This document shows, in pieces, positions 9,535 through 18,064 of a stretch of DNA of 64,000 nt. Source of the DNA: Ramlibacter sp. WS9 (lineage in GTDB: Bacteria; Pseudomonadota; Gammaproteobacteria; Burkholderiales; Burkholderiaceae_C); NCBI RefSeq assembly GCF_003797765.1, contig NZ_RKMB01000003.1, forward strand, positions 310,001-374,000, in the 5' to 3' direction. The notes under the pieces were generated by a model. That model worked only from the letters and a program-made list of their open reading frames with translations. It did not search any database and was not told where the DNA came from. The first letter of the stretch is position 1, and each line of letters starts with the position of its first letter. Both the position numbers and the translations under genes were made by a program.

Positions 9535-11144
9535 TTCTTGCCCCCGGCGGCGGTGGCCGGGGCTGCGCCGGGAGAGACACGGGTCAGCTGCGGTCCCTCG
9601 GCGCCCATGTAGAACTCGAAGGTGATGCGGTCGCCGACTTCCAGGTTGCGCGGCATCGCGCCCGCGGGCGGCAGCTTGAAGTCCATGGTCATCGGTCCCC
9701 ACTGGATCGAAGGGATCGGCCCATGAGACAACGTCAGCGCGTCGCGGCCGATGGCTTCCACCTTGGCCTCGCCTTCGTGCCGGGCGGCGGTGTTGGCCGC
9801 CGAAGGCTTCGGTGCGTCGTTCAATCGGGCCTCGACACCTTTCAGGCTCGCTTCCGAGTCGATCAGGAACTGGGAGGAGACCACGACTTTCTGGCCGGCT
9901 TGCAGGCCACGCTTGATCTCGGTCTGGCCGCCCGACTCGATACCCGCCTGCACTTCCACCGGCCGGAACCTGCCGTTGTCTTCGGCGACCATCACCACGG
10001 TGCGCCTGCCGGTCTGGATCACGGCTTCGGTGGGAATCAGCAAGACGTTTTCGCCACGCATGTCCATGAACTGCATGGAGACGAACATGCCCGGCACCAG
10101 TCGCCCACCGGGGTTGGCCAACTCGAGGCGGGCCTTGAGCGTGCGCGTGGCGGCGTTGACGTCTGGCAAGAGCGCCTGGACCCGACCTTCGAACGAAACA
10201 CCCGGCACCGCCGGGGTCTGGGCCCGCACCATCGCCCCTGGCCGAATCAGGGCGGCTTGGCTCTCGGGGACTTCGGCGTTCGCCCACACCGTGGCGAGCC
10301 CATTGATGCGAAACAGCGGAGCGCCGGCCATCACGGTCATGCCCTCGCGCGCCGTCAGTTCCGCGACGACGCCCCCGATAGGCGCCAAGATCGTGGTGCG
10401 CGCCTGCGCCTTGCCGGTGCGCTCCACCAGCCGGATCTGGTCCTCGCTCATGCCCGCCTGCCGCATGCGCTGGCGGGCGCCGTCGACCAGGTCCGCCAGG
10501 TCGGTGCTCTCCATCCGCTTGAGCGACAGGAACTCCTCCTGCGCCGCCACCCAGTCGGGCACGTAGAGGTCGACCAGCGGCTGGCCCTTGTTGACGCGGT
10601 CCAGCGTCGCGCGCACGTGCAAGCGTTCCACGTAGCCGGTGGCGCGCGCCTGGACGATGGCCTGGTCGCGCTCGTTGAAGGCGATGCTGCCCACCGCGGC
10701 CACTTGCGGCGTCAGTTTGCCCTCGGTGACGAGCGCCGTGCGCACGCCCAGGTTTTGCTGGATGCGTGGACTGACGGCGACCTTGCCCTGGTCGGTGTCG
10801 CCCTGCGCATAGACCGGCACCAGCATCATGTCCATGAAAGGCGACTTGGCCGGTTTGTCGAACTTGTTTCCGGGCACCATCGGGTCGTGGTAGTAGAGGA
10901 TCTTGTGGCCGTTGGCCGGGTCCATGTCGCCGGCCTTGATGCCGGCCGCCATGTGGCGGCGCGTGGCCTCTTCGCCTTGCGCAATGGTTTGCGGGAGGTT
11001 TTCCGGCGATGTCGAAGCGGGCGTCGCCGAGACGCTCGCACCCGTGCTGCCCGCTTGCCGCTTGCCCAGTTCGAAAGCCGCATACACGACCAGCGCGATC
11101 GCAGCAGCGGTGGCTATCACCGTGACGGCAAGTTTCCTGTTCAT
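9531..11144 (-). CDS. cusB: CusB-type periplasmic adaptor with N-terminal heavy-metal-binding domain and C-terminal CusF domain
   Basis: The 537-residue product starts with an N-terminal membrane anchor or uncleaved signal (residues 5-25). Next comes a YHDPMVPG...[10 protein letters not shown] motif (residues 84-112) of the heavy-metal-binding domain seen in CusB/CopB-type proteins. The lipoyl/alpha-hairpin/beta-barrel adaptor core occupies about residues 120-440. A C-terminal CusF-like domain (about 455-525) keeps the His/Trp/Met/Met site in [15 protein letters not shown]. The adaptor therefore carries its own metallochaperone domain in addition to the separate cusF gene. Both ends overlap neighbouring genes by 4 bases. 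Confidence 0.93.
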   Translation of the reverse strand: MNRKLAVTVIATAAAIALVVYAAFELGKRQAGSTGASVSATPASTSPENLPQTIAQGEEATRRHMAAGIKAGDMDPANGHKILYYHDPMVPGNKFDKPAKSPFMDMMLVPVYAQGDTDQGKVAVSPRIQQNLGVRTALVTEGKLTPQVAAVGSIAFNERDQAIVQARATGYVERLHVRATLDRVNKGQPLVDLYVPDWVAAQEEFLSLKRMESTDLADLVDGARQRMRQAGMSEDQIRLVERTGKAQARTTILAPIGGVVAELTAREGMTVMAGAPLFRINGLATVWANAEVPESQAALIRPGAMVRAQTPAVPGVSFEGRVQALLPDVNAATRTLKARLELANPGGRLVPGMFVSMQFMDMRGENVLLIPTEAVIQTGRRTVVMVAEDNGRFRPVEVQAGIESGGQTEIKRGLQAGQKVVVSSQFLIDSEASLKGVEARLNDAPKPSAANTAARHEGEAKVEAIGRDALTLSHGPIPSIQWGPMTMDFKLPPAGAMPRNLEVGDRITFEFYMGAEGPQLTRVSPGAAPATAAGGKK

Positions 11145-12424
11145 GGTTTCTCCTGGCGCTGCGCGGCGGGGTTGTGATCCGGGATGAGGAAGTTGAGTTG
11201 CGCCCAGGCGCGGGCGGTTTCCATCTCGACCGTCAACGCCTGCATGCGCGCATCGACTTCGTCGCGCCGCGCCAGCAACGTGGCCGCGAGCGAACCCTTG
11301 CCGCTGCGGTACTCGGTCAGGGAAGCCTCGGAACGCCGCTTCGCCAACGGGACCAGCGCATCCTGGTGACGTGCCACCCGGGTCTTTCCGGTCTTCCACT
11401 CGTTCAGCAGGGTGCGGAGTTCGGCCTCATGGTGGCGCCGCATCTCCTCGTATCTCGCGCGCGCCTCGTCGACCATGGCGAGCTTGGCCGCGACTTCACG
11501 GTCCTGGCGGTTCTTCTGGTCCCATTGCAGAGGAATCGAGACTCCGACGGAAACCATATTGGAGTAGGCGGAGCCCCGTTGGCTGTACATGGCCTCGATG
11601 CTCCAGTCGGCGTTCTTGTTGGCCTGCGCCAGGCGCGCCTCGGTGTGCGCGGCTTCCACCTCCGCCCTGAGCATCGCAAGGTCGGGGTGGTACAGGATGT
11701 GGTCATTCAACGGGCCCTCCTCGAGACTGGTGGACTGCCAAGGCGGGGCACCGCTGGTGGACCGCGCGGCATCGGGACCCAGCCAGCGGTTGAGCATCCA
11801 GGCGGCGTTCGTGTCCTGCTTGTCGACCTGGCTCAATCGGTCCTCCAGCATGACCAGCGCCGTCTGCGCAGCGAAGACATCCGCCTGGCTGTTGCGCCCC
11901 GCGCCGAAGCCCGACTGGGTGGCCTGAAGCTGAAGTTCGGCTTCCTGGAGCTGCCGCAGGACCAGCTCGCGCATCTGCTGCGTGTAGTAACGCTCGATCC
12001 AGGCGATGGCTGTCTCGCGCTGGATGGTGGCCAGGTTCAGCTGGCTTTCGGCTCGGGTGCGGTCGGCTTCCCGCTCGAAACGCTCCGCGCGCAGCTGGCG
12101 CTTGTGCGGGCCCGGCAACTCCTGCGACAAACCGATGCGGCGCATCGTCATGAAGTCTCGCGACAGGCTCAGGCGGTCCGGCCCGTTGACGGGAAGATTC
12201 TCGACGCCCAGCTTGAGCACGGGGTCCGGCAACCGGCCGGCGACGACGGCCATGTGGCGAGACGCCGCGATGGAGGCGTTGTTGGCCGCGAGTTGCTGCG
12301 ACCGGGCAACGGCAAGCGCTTGCGCCTGCGGCAGCGTCAAAGGTTCGACCGCCCACACGGGCACGCCGAGGTAGGCGGCCAACACGGCCGGCGCGCATAG
12401 GCGCCTCAATAGAAAAACAGGCAT
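11141..12424 (-). CDS. cusC: TolC/CusC-type outer-membrane channel protein
   Basis: The 427-residue product has a signal peptide ([20 protein letters not shown]) and two repeats of the outer-membrane efflux protein family rich in long amphipathic helices ([16 protein letters not shown] at the start). It should form the trimeric outer-membrane tunnel for CusBA. ATG 12424 is chosen over the upstream TTG 12439 because GGAG lies 5 bases before it and it starts the signal peptide. It is the first gene of cusCBAF, and its stop overlaps the cusB start by 4 bases. A divalent-metal CzcC is an alternative, but the downstream genes favour copper/silver. Confidence 0.88.
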   Translation of the reverse strand: MPVFLLRRLCAPAVLAAYLGVPVWAVEPLTLPQAQALAVARSQQLAANNASIAASRHMAVVAGRLPDPVLKLGVENLPVNGPDRLSLSRDFMTMRRIGLSQELPGPHKRQLRAERFEREADRTRAESQLNLATIQRETAIAWIERYYTQQMRELVLRQLQEAELQLQATQSGFGAGRNSQADVFAAQTALVMLEDRLSQVDKQDTNAAWMLNRWLGPDAARSTSGAPPWQSTSLEEGPLNDHILYHPDLAMLRAEVEAAHTEARLAQANKNADWSIEAMYSQRGSAYSNMVSVGVSIPLQWDQKNRQDREVAAKLAMVDEARARYEEMRRHHEAELRTLLNEWKTGKTRVARHQDALVPLAKRRSEASLTEYRSGKGSLAATLLARRDEVDARMQALTVEMETARAWAQLNFLIPDHNPAAQRQEKP

Positions 12425-12500
12425 GGCAACTCCAGACAACGAAGAACACTCTGCCGTTGCACGCGAAATGCGTCAGGCAGCGGTCAAACGGTCTGGGCTG

Positions 12501-12893
12501 TCAAATGCGGAAGCAGCAGTTGCGTACCGAGATCGGCGGAGCCGTGGTGCGCAACATAGAGGGGGCGCGCCCGAGGGGCGCGGCCACCGGCGCGCGCGCC
12601 GGCTCGATGGTGTAGGTGAAGCCGGTCGCCACGGCACCGACAGGGGCCACGGACGGCAGTTTGTCGGCGGTCTGTGGCGCGGACTGGCAGTGCGCATGGC
12701 ACAGGCCGGGCTGCTCGGCGTCCACCGTGGGCATGTCACCGGCACAGGGCATGCCGACCTCGGCCATGGCTGCCACTTCGGCGACCTTGTCTTCGACCGG
12801 GCAAACATAGCCCGCCACCGCCAGCTGCATGAACAGCAGGCTGACCAGCGCGAAGAGCACCGTGATCAGGCGATGACGTCGACGAGGGAACAT
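12501..12893 (-). CDS. Small exported Cys/Met-containing protein upstream of cusC
   Basis: The 130-residue product starts with a basic N-terminus and hydrophobic helix ([20 protein letters not shown]). The mature part contains several cysteines, methionines and histidines ([24 protein letters not shown] and a terminal RNCCFRI), which resembles a periplasmic metal-sensing or metal-binding protein. It is transcribed in the same direction as cusCBAF, 76 bases upstream of cusC, and is probably the first gene of that operon. It resembles small proteins placed in front of copper-efflux genes in Burkholderiales, but I cannot name the family with certainty. Confidence 0.7.
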   Translation of the reverse strand: MFPRRRHRLITVLFALVSLLFMQLAVAGYVCPVEDKVAEVAAMAEVGMPCAGDMPTVDAEQPGLCHAHCQSAPQTADKLPSVAPVGAVATGFTYTIEPARAPVAAPLGRAPSMLRTTAPPISVRNCCFRI

Positions 12894-12953
12894 GGAGGGA
12901 ATTGTAGTTGTACGCTTGGCGCCATGCTCGCACCGCGTAAAGGAGCCTCGATA

Positions 12954-13271
12954 GTGAAAACATTCTTCCTCTACGTCGTCACCGCCATCGCCGAGATCGT
13001 CGGCTGCTACCTGCCTTTCCTCTGGTGGGTCAAAGGAGGTAGTGGCTGGCTGCTGGTTCCCGCGGCCTTGAGCCTGGTCGCGTTCGCCTGGTTGCTCACC
13101 CTTCATGACGCAGCAGCTGGACGCGTCTATGCAGCCTACGGCGGCGTCTACATCGGTGTGGCTCTCGCGTGGCTGTGGGCCATCGACGGGATAAGGCCGA
13201 CCCCGTGGGACGTCGCCGGGGTCGCCATCAGCCTGGCCGGCATGGGCCTCATCGCATTCCAGCCTCGATAG
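12954..13271 (+). CDS. YnfA/UPF0060 family small inner-membrane protein
   Basis: The 105-residue product has four predicted TM helices and the conserved family motifs [20 protein letters not shown] and GIIAFQPR-like ([10 protein letters not shown]) at the C-terminus. The start is a GTG with AGGAG 8 bases upstream. The next upstream ATG lies before this ribosome binding site and would add only seven unrelated residues. The family is related to small multidrug resistance transporters, but its physiological substrate is not established. The gene diverges from the cus operon across a 60-base promoter region, which may let both respond to the same signal. Confidence 0.9.
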   Translation: MKTFFLYVVTAIAEIVGCYLPFLWWVKGGSGWLLVPAALSLVAFAWLLTLHDAAAGRVYAAYGGVYIGVALAWLWAIDGIRPTPWDVAGVAISLAGMGLIAFQPR

Positions 13272-13360
13272 CGGGGTGATCGTCCTTTCGGTGCAGATTG
13301 ACACGGTTGCCGCAACTCATCTCCGCCTCCCGCAGCACAGGACTCAGGCTCCCCAGGTGC

Positions 13361-13966
13361 TCACTGGCGCGTCCACGATTTGGCGAATGCCGACAGGTCA
13401 GCGTGCTGCGAGTCGGCGAAGCGCAATGCTTCACCGACATTGGGTGAGCCAGTTGCGGCCCGCATGATCAGTGCGCGGTGGATGCTGCTGTCGATCCCGA
13501 TGAGGTACGGCAGGTAGTCGTCGACGAACGCTACCGGCCGCAGCCGATGCAAGGTCTCCGCCTTCGGACTGTGGCCACCTGGTGCGATGTTGTCGGTGGC
13601 GTGGACCATGTCGATCGGGAAACCGTGGGCGCGCAAGTTGCGCTCGCGGGCCGAGCGAAATTCTTCGGGTAGCGCCGTGACGCATACCAACTCAAACCCG
13701 GCTGCAATGAGCAGGTGGCAGGCTTCCACGGCGCCTGGCACCGGTGGAATGCCGCACCAGAACTCTTCGTCGAAACAGCGCCGCAACATGTCCAGGCGTT
13801 CGTCAGCCAGACGCTCAACGTCCCAACGGTCGATCGGCCAATAGGCAAGTGGGTCGCGCTCGCGCGGAAGCTGGCCAAAGGCCTTCTGCCACGCGCCGGC
13901 GTAGGCCAAGCCGTAGTCCAGCAGGACCCCGTCCGCGTCCAGCGCAATGATCCCTTTTCTTGCCAT
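13361..13966 (-). CDS. HAD-superfamily hydrolase
   Basis: The 201-residue product carries the HAD motifs: the nucleophile motif I DADG (Asp10 and Asp12), motif II with Thr in CVTALPEE, a lysine in SPKAETL and motif IV FVDDYLP. A small helical cap lies between motifs I and II. Together these predict a magnesium-dependent phosphatase or phosphotransferase of unknown substrate. It lies on the same strand downstream of the ATPase/membrane-protein pair, 60 bases after the membrane-protein stop, so it could be cotranscribed or simply be the first chromosomal gene beside the cassette. Confidence 0.82.
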   Translation of the reverse strand: MARKGIIALDADGVLLDYGLAYAGAWQKAFGQLPRERDPLAYWPIDRWDVERLADERLDMLRRCFDEEFWCGIPPVPGAVEACHLLIAAGFELVCVTALPEEFRSARERNLRAHGFPIDMVHATDNIAPGGHSPKAETLHRLRPVAFVDDYLPYLIGIDSSIHRALIMRAATGSPNVGEALRFADSQHADLSAFAKSWTRQ

Positions 13967-14026
13967 GAAAGCTCTTGTTGCTCGTTCGATTTAAGGGTGA
14001 TTCTGTGTTGGATGCAGATTGTCGCT

Positions 14027-15334
14027 TCACGCAGGCAACAACAGCCGCTGCGCGCGTATCGCCGCGATCTTCTGCGGGATGCGGAACGAGTGTTCCTGTG
14101 ACCCTTGCAAGAAGCGCTCGATGGTGTCGAGCATGTCGGGCGTGAAGTCGGGATGCCGGTAGCGGAGAAGGCCGTTCAGCATCATCAGCGCGTTGCTCAG
14201 CCCGAAATCCTTTCGGTCATCCTCAGGCAATCCGAACATCGCGGCCTCCAGCGCCTCGCCAAGCAGGCCGATCTTCCACAGCACCAAGACGATCAGGTAT
14301 GCGACGCACGCATAGCCCATGTCGTCCTGAAGGCGGTTCAGCAGTGCATTGACGAAGCGCGCGCGCTCATCATCAGTAGCCAGCCGCCCATGAAGGGCCA
14401 GGAGTGCGTCGAGGTTGTCGGACTTCACTTCGGCGGTTCCCGCTTCGGACACGATCTCCTGATTCGTCGTGGCCTGCATGACGCGCATGTCATTGCCGAG
14501 TTGCTTGATCTCTTTCCCCTCCATCACGATATGGACACTGCCAAGACCACCGGCCTGGCGACCATTCAGCTCGTAGCGGCTGAGTTCCGTCTGCAGGACC
14601 GAAGCAACGTCCTTCTCAATCGGATCCACTATCGCATGCAGCGCCTCGACTGGGATCGGCAGGTCACTAGGCTTCGGCTTGCGCATGCCCTTGCACACCA
14701 CCCTGACGTGCTGCTCATGACCGTCTTCATCGCTGACGCCGAAGACTACAGTGAGGTCTTCGCCCTCATCTTTCCGAGGTTTGCCGCGGATCATCACCAT
14801 CGCCCTCGATGGCAACGAGGTTCCGGGGGCGATGCGATAGTCGAAGTGGGCAGTGCCGTGCATGTGCCCACGCTGCTCGCGCACGGTAATCATGTCAGTC
14901 AGAACCTCGCCACGAATTTTTGGTTTGATGATGCGGACGCGCATCAATCCAATAGGTGCGGCACTTTGATTCTTGACAGCGAAATCCGCGACGATCTGTG
15001 TGACCAAGGAACCGTCTGCCTGTTTGGCGACTGACCATCGGCAGTGTTGGGCAATGGGCGTCATGTAGAAGGTCTTGCGCGCCTTGGCCTCGATTCGCCC
15101 GCCTCGCCATGCGGCAACCAGAACGTTGATCCATTTGAAAGCTGCCAACACGCCGAACAAGACAACGCTGACTACTAGCCAAGGCCGGTAGTCCTTCGGC
15201 AGCTCGCCGTTGATTTGCGGCACGAACAGCAGCAGCCCGGCCGCGATCGCGAGTGCCGTGAGCAGCCAAGCTGGTAGGTCTTTGACCGCTGAAACGAATT
15301 TGGCTGTGAGGTCAGTGCCTTCGGCGGGTGTCAT
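14027..15334 (-). CDS. Two-TM membrane protein with SieB-like N-terminal architecture, paired with an ATPase
   Basis: The 435-residue product has two N-terminal TM helices (about residues 20-41 and 51-74). The pattern LPAWLLTALAIAAGLLLF...YRPWL resembles the start of superinfection-exclusion protein B (SieB). A cytoplasmic mostly-beta region follows (around 95-200; AVKNQSAAPIGLMRVRI) and then a helical C-terminal half. ATG 15334 has GGAA upstream. An in-frame TTG at 15370 would start 3 bases after the ATPase stop and is a plausible alternative. The gene follows the AAA ATPase on the same strand, suggesting a two-component system. The SieB resemblance is from memory of the family and is weak; exclusion of phage or plasmids is inference. 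Confidence 0.8.
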   Translation of the reverse strand: MTPAEGTDLTAKFVSAVKDLPAWLLTALAIAAGLLLFVPQINGELPKDYRPWLVVSVVLFGVLAAFKWINVLVAAWRGGRIEAKARKTFYMTPIAQHCRWSVAKQADGSLVTQIVADFAVKNQSAAPIGLMRVRIIKPKIRGEVLTDMITVREQRGHMHGTAHFDYRIAPGTSLPSRAMVMIRGKPRKDEGEDLTVVFGVSDEDGHEQHVRVVCKGMRKPKPSDLPIPVEALHAIVDPIEKDVASVLQTELSRYELNGRQAGGLGSVHIVMEGKEIKQLGNDMRVMQATTNQEIVSEAGTAEVKSDNLDALLALHGRLATDDERARFVNALLNRLQDDMGYACVAYLIVLVLWKIGLLGEALEAAMFGLPEDDRKDFGLSNALMMLNGLLRYRHPDFTPDMLDTIERFLQGSQEHSFRIPQKIAAIRAQRLLLPA

Positions 15335-15373
15335 CGATGCGTTCCGGTACGGTGCAGTGTACTGCCGCAAAAA

Positions 15374-16612
15374 TTACTCTAAAGGTTTGTGTTTCGTTTT
15401 GGGCTGCAGAGGCTCGACCGCCACATTGGGCGGTGCGCCCTCCAGAGCAAGTGTGGCGCCCGCCGGCCTCAGGTGATGCTTGCGCTCGTTCCAAGCCTGC
15501 CGAACGAAAGGATCCGTCACCGCATACGCTCCGTGAGCGATCCGCATAATGATGTTGGCATCGCGCATCTCCTCCGTCATCCGTTGAACCTGAATTGCCG
15601 TCACGTCCCCGCCAACAGCCTGGCGGTATTCAGCCAGCGCGTCTGCAGCGTACAAGCCCGTCGCGGCCTCCTCGGCACGCGCAACCCGATCGAAGATCGC
15701 CTCGGCGAGCGTGCCGAGGTCCTCGAGCTTGCGCAGCTCTGTGTCCGCGGCGCTTGTCTTCAGCGCGTGGGCAATGGCCGGAAACACCAGGTCCGCTTGT
15801 GAAGGATTCTCCTGCTGCAGGATGCGCAGCGCCCGAACCATTTCCTCGGGCCGGAAGCCCATGGTTTCGAAGGCGGTCGTGGCCAGCGGCAGGCTGGGGA
15901 TGGCCGGCGCCTTTTGCGCGGCCAACTCTTGGAGCAGGTACTCGACGTATTCGCCGTCGAGTGTCGGGTACGGGATCGATGTCGCCCCCACGAAAGCCTG
16001 GTTGCGGCCGCGCGTGAGTTCGGCCACCTGCGCACGGTGTGACCCTGTCCCGATGAAGATGAAGAACCCGGGCGTGTTCGGGCGCGGATTGATCGCATCC
16101 CGCGCGGCCTTGATCGCCAGCATCATTTGAGCACCGCTATCGGAGGCGAGGGTCTGCTGGACCTCGTCGATGATCAGCACGACGTCGGTCTTTGCCCGGT
16201 CGACGACCTCTGTGAGCGCCTGGGCGAGCGTTGTTCCACCCGGCTCCCCCACGTCGCCGAGGTTGAAGGCAAATTTGAATCCTGCCGCACCGACGTCTAC
16301 GCCCTTCAGCCGCTTGACGCGATCCCACAGGCCAGAACCTGGTGCCTGCATGTCCTCGAGCGTGCGCCGGACGGCGGCATTCACCAAGGCTGCCGGGTCG
16401 GCCTTGGTGTCGCTCCACAGGTCGACGTAGACCACGATCGCGCCACGCTCTTCGAGGGCAGGGATCAGGTCCTGGCGAAGGAATGTGGTCTTGCCGGTGC
16501 GCCGCTGGCCAGCGATGAACAAACCGGACCGAAGTCCTTGATCCAGTACCCCTGGATTGAGTAGTTGCTGGGCCATCTGGGTCGCCAGTGGCGTTCGCTT
16601 GAAATAGGTCAT
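15374..16612 (-). CDS. AAA-type ATPase (ORC/STAND-like ATP-binding protein)
   Basis: The 412-residue product has a Walker A motif GQRRTGKT (residues 35-42), a Walker B motif VVLIIDE (Asp149, Glu150), a sensor-I-like stretch FIFIGTGSHR and a helical/winged-helix C-terminal half. The layout resembles Orc/Cdc6-like and archaeal-type ATPases found in many conflict systems. ATG 16612 has GGAG 5 bases upstream. It is the first gene of a minus-strand pair with the two-TM protein, behind the recombinase gene. The leader holds an AT-rich palindrome and a motif shared with the recombinase/KfrA promoter. The specific function is unknown. Confidence 0.87.
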   Translation of the reverse strand: MTYFKRTPLATQMAQQLLNPGVLDQGLRSGLFIAGQRRTGKTTFLRQDLIPALEERGAIVVYVDLWSDTKADPAALVNAAVRRTLEDMQAPGSGLWDRVKRLKGVDVGAAGFKFAFNLGDVGEPGGTTLAQALTEVVDRAKTDVVLIIDEVQQTLASDSGAQMMLAIKAARDAINPRPNTPGFFIFIGTGSHRAQVAELTRGRNQAFVGATSIPYPTLDGEYVEYLLQELAAQKAPAIPSLPLATTAFETMGFRPEEMVRALRILQQENPSQADLVFPAIAHALKTSAADTELRKLEDLGTLAEAIFDRVARAEEAATGLYAADALAEYRQAVGGDVTAIQVQRMTEEMRDANIIMRIAHGAYAVTDPFVRQAWNERKHHLRPAGATLALEGAPPNVAVEPLQPKTKHKPLE

Positions 16613-16621
16613 TTTATCTCC

Positions 16622-16645
16622 GATTATGACAATAGGATAATTATC
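16622..16645. promoter_or_regulatory. AT-rich operator-like site in front of the ATPase gene
   Basis: Just upstream of the ATPase ribosome binding site, positions 16622-16635 read GATTATGACAATAG, which matches 12 of 14 bases with 17979-17992 in the recombinase/KfrA promoter. It is followed at once by the perfect 10-base palindrome GATAATTATC (16636-16645). The surrounding 60 bases are far more AT-rich than the genes. This looks like a shared regulator site, but the regulator (KfrA-type or H-NS-type protein of the cassette) is inference. Confidence 0.5.
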
Positions 16646-16757
16646 AAGATTGGATAAATCAAGATAAAAGCTCCCCTTTCCTAACGCACCTCAGCTCGGG
16701 ATCGTCCTTCTCGTACAAATTGGCGCGTTTTGAGGGTTGCGGTTCGCTACCGCCCAA

Positions 16758-17927
16758 TCACGAGGTCGCCCACCCAACCCGATGCACAGCCGCCGTGGCG
16801 TCGTGGCGGGCGTCATCTTCGGAATGCAAATAGACACTGGTCGTGCTGATATTGGCGTGGCCCAGGTTGTCGCGAACCACCTTGATATCGGCTTTCTCGC
16901 TCAGGTGTGAGCCCGCTGTGTGGCGCATCCAGTGCGTGGACGCCTGCTCAAGGTGAGCGGCAGCAGCCTCGAATTCGGGCCCGCGCTGGCGCAGCCGGGC
17001 TGCGCTGTCGCGCATCACCGCCTTGACGATCTCGTGGATCGCGCTACGTGCCATGGGTCTGGCAGGGCCGATCAGCGGAATCATGAGGGGCAAGGCCTCG
17101 CCTTCGAGTGGCAGCGGGCTCAAGCTGGCCACCTTGCGGTAGCGGATCAATTCAGCCATGAGTTCACTGGTGGCCGGTACCAGCCGGGCCTTGCCTCCTT
17201 TGCCAATGACTTCGAGCCACCAGCGCTCGCGGCCGTCGGCGCCGCGGCGGCTAAAGAAACCGCCCATAGTTGCATTGCAAATCTCCGAAACCCGCAGCCC
17301 ACCGACGTAGAGCAAAGAAAACAACCAGCGGCAGCGTGAGGCGTGCAGTCGGTCCCGCTCGGTGGTGACGGGCATCGCCTCGATCGTGGTCTTGACGATT
17401 GTCCAATGCTCCATGGGGAGGAAGCGGCTGACGCGCGGCGCCGCGTGCCTTCGTTTGCGCCGGCTGAGGGCCAGCGGGTTTCCGGCGAGATACCCCGCTT
17501 CCACGAGCCAAGACAGCATGGCATTCAGGATCGACAGAGCTTGGCGCTGACTCGACGCACCTAGCGGACCCGCAAAAGGTCGCCACAACGGCGAAGTCCG
17601 GCTGGGCTTTTGACCGGGTGCCATCACCCAGCGCTCGGCCGGCTGCGGGTCGGCCAGGAACCGCTGGTAGATCAACAGGTCCTCGTGAGTCAGGTCTGAC
17701 AGCGCCACGCCATGCTGTAGCCCGCACCACAGCATGAGGCGCTCGGCCTCTTTGCGGTAGCTGGCCAGGGTCGCCGGAGAGTCCGTATATCGAGCCAGCC
17801 AGGCGAGGACTGCCGAGCGGTCGTCGGTCGCGGTCAACTGCCCCGGCGAGGTAGCGCGATTGCGCCCGTGGCTGCCATCCAGGCGAGCGGGAAATACCAA
17901 CTGATCCGGGGTGACCAGCGGATTCAC
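16758..17927 (-). CDS. Tyrosine recombinase / site-specific integrase
   Basis: The 389-residue product has an N-terminal SAM-like core-binding domain (about residues 35-145) and a C-terminal catalytic domain. The catalytic set is complete: Arg212 (GGLRVSE), a Lys in VIGKGGKAR, His332/Arg335 (HWMRH), His357 (NLGHANISTT) and nucleophile Tyr366 (SVYLHSED). It should cut and rejoin DNA at specific sites. The GTG start has no strong Shine-Dalgarno sequence. It diverges from the KfrA-type gene across a 137-base AT-rich region with two perfect dyads, and the ATPase unit follows downstream. No attachment site could be identified. Confidence 0.93.
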   Translation of the reverse strand: MNPLVTPDQLVFPARLDGSHGRNRATSPGQLTATDDRSAVLAWLARYTDSPATLASYRKEAERLMLWCGLQHGVALSDLTHEDLLIYQRFLADPQPAERWVMAPGQKPSRTSPLWRPFAGPLGASSQRQALSILNAMLSWLVEAGYLAGNPLALSRRKRRHAAPRVSRFLPMEHWTIVKTTIEAMPVTTERDRLHASRCRWLFSLLYVGGLRVSEICNATMGGFFSRRGADGRERWWLEVIGKGGKARLVPATSELMAELIRYRKVASLSPLPLEGEALPLMIPLIGPARPMARSAIHEIVKAVMRDSAARLRQRGPEFEAAAAHLEQASTHWMRHTAGSHLSEKADIKVVRDNLGHANISTTSVYLHSEDDARHDATAAVHRVGWATS

Positions 17928-17963
17928 GGTGAGCTACTTGGAAATGGCCGCATCGCCTGATAT

Positions 17964-17991
17964 TATGGACATTAGATTGATTATGTCCATA
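17964..17991. promoter_or_regulatory. Inverted repeat between recombinase and KfrA-type genes
   Basis: TATGGACAT (17964-17972) and its exact reverse complement ATGTCCATA (17983-17991) are separated by 10 bases. The repeat sits in the AT-rich divergent promoter region, close to the recombinase start. This is a typical operator arrangement, and the adjacent KfrA-type protein is the obvious candidate binder by inference. Confidence 0.6.
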
Positions 17992-18015
17992 GACTTGATG
18001 AAATTGAAAATTACT

Positions 18016-18030
18016 CAACGTATTACGTTG
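18016..18030. promoter_or_regulatory. Palindrome upstream of the KfrA-type gene
   Basis: CAACGTA, a single central T, and TACGTTG form a perfect 7+1+7 palindrome 35 bases before the KfrA-type start codon. It lies in the same AT-rich intergenic region as the 17964-17991 repeat but has a different sequence. It could be an autoregulatory operator of the KfrA-type protein. Confidence 0.55.
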
Positions 18031-18064
18031 TATTATTTTCAGTATTAGAACGAAAGCGGCTCCC

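Noticed and set aside
9723..11177. 484-codon plus-strand frame opposite cusB
   Set aside because: Its composition is that of an antisense shadow. CusB on the minus strand has clear domains and overlaps its neighbours in operon fashion.
18000..18040. Possible -35/-10 promoter pair (TTGAAA at 18004 and TATTAT at 18031) for the KfrA-type gene
   Set aside because: The 21-base spacing is too long for a normal sigma-70 promoter, and other combinations match poorly, so no promoter was called.
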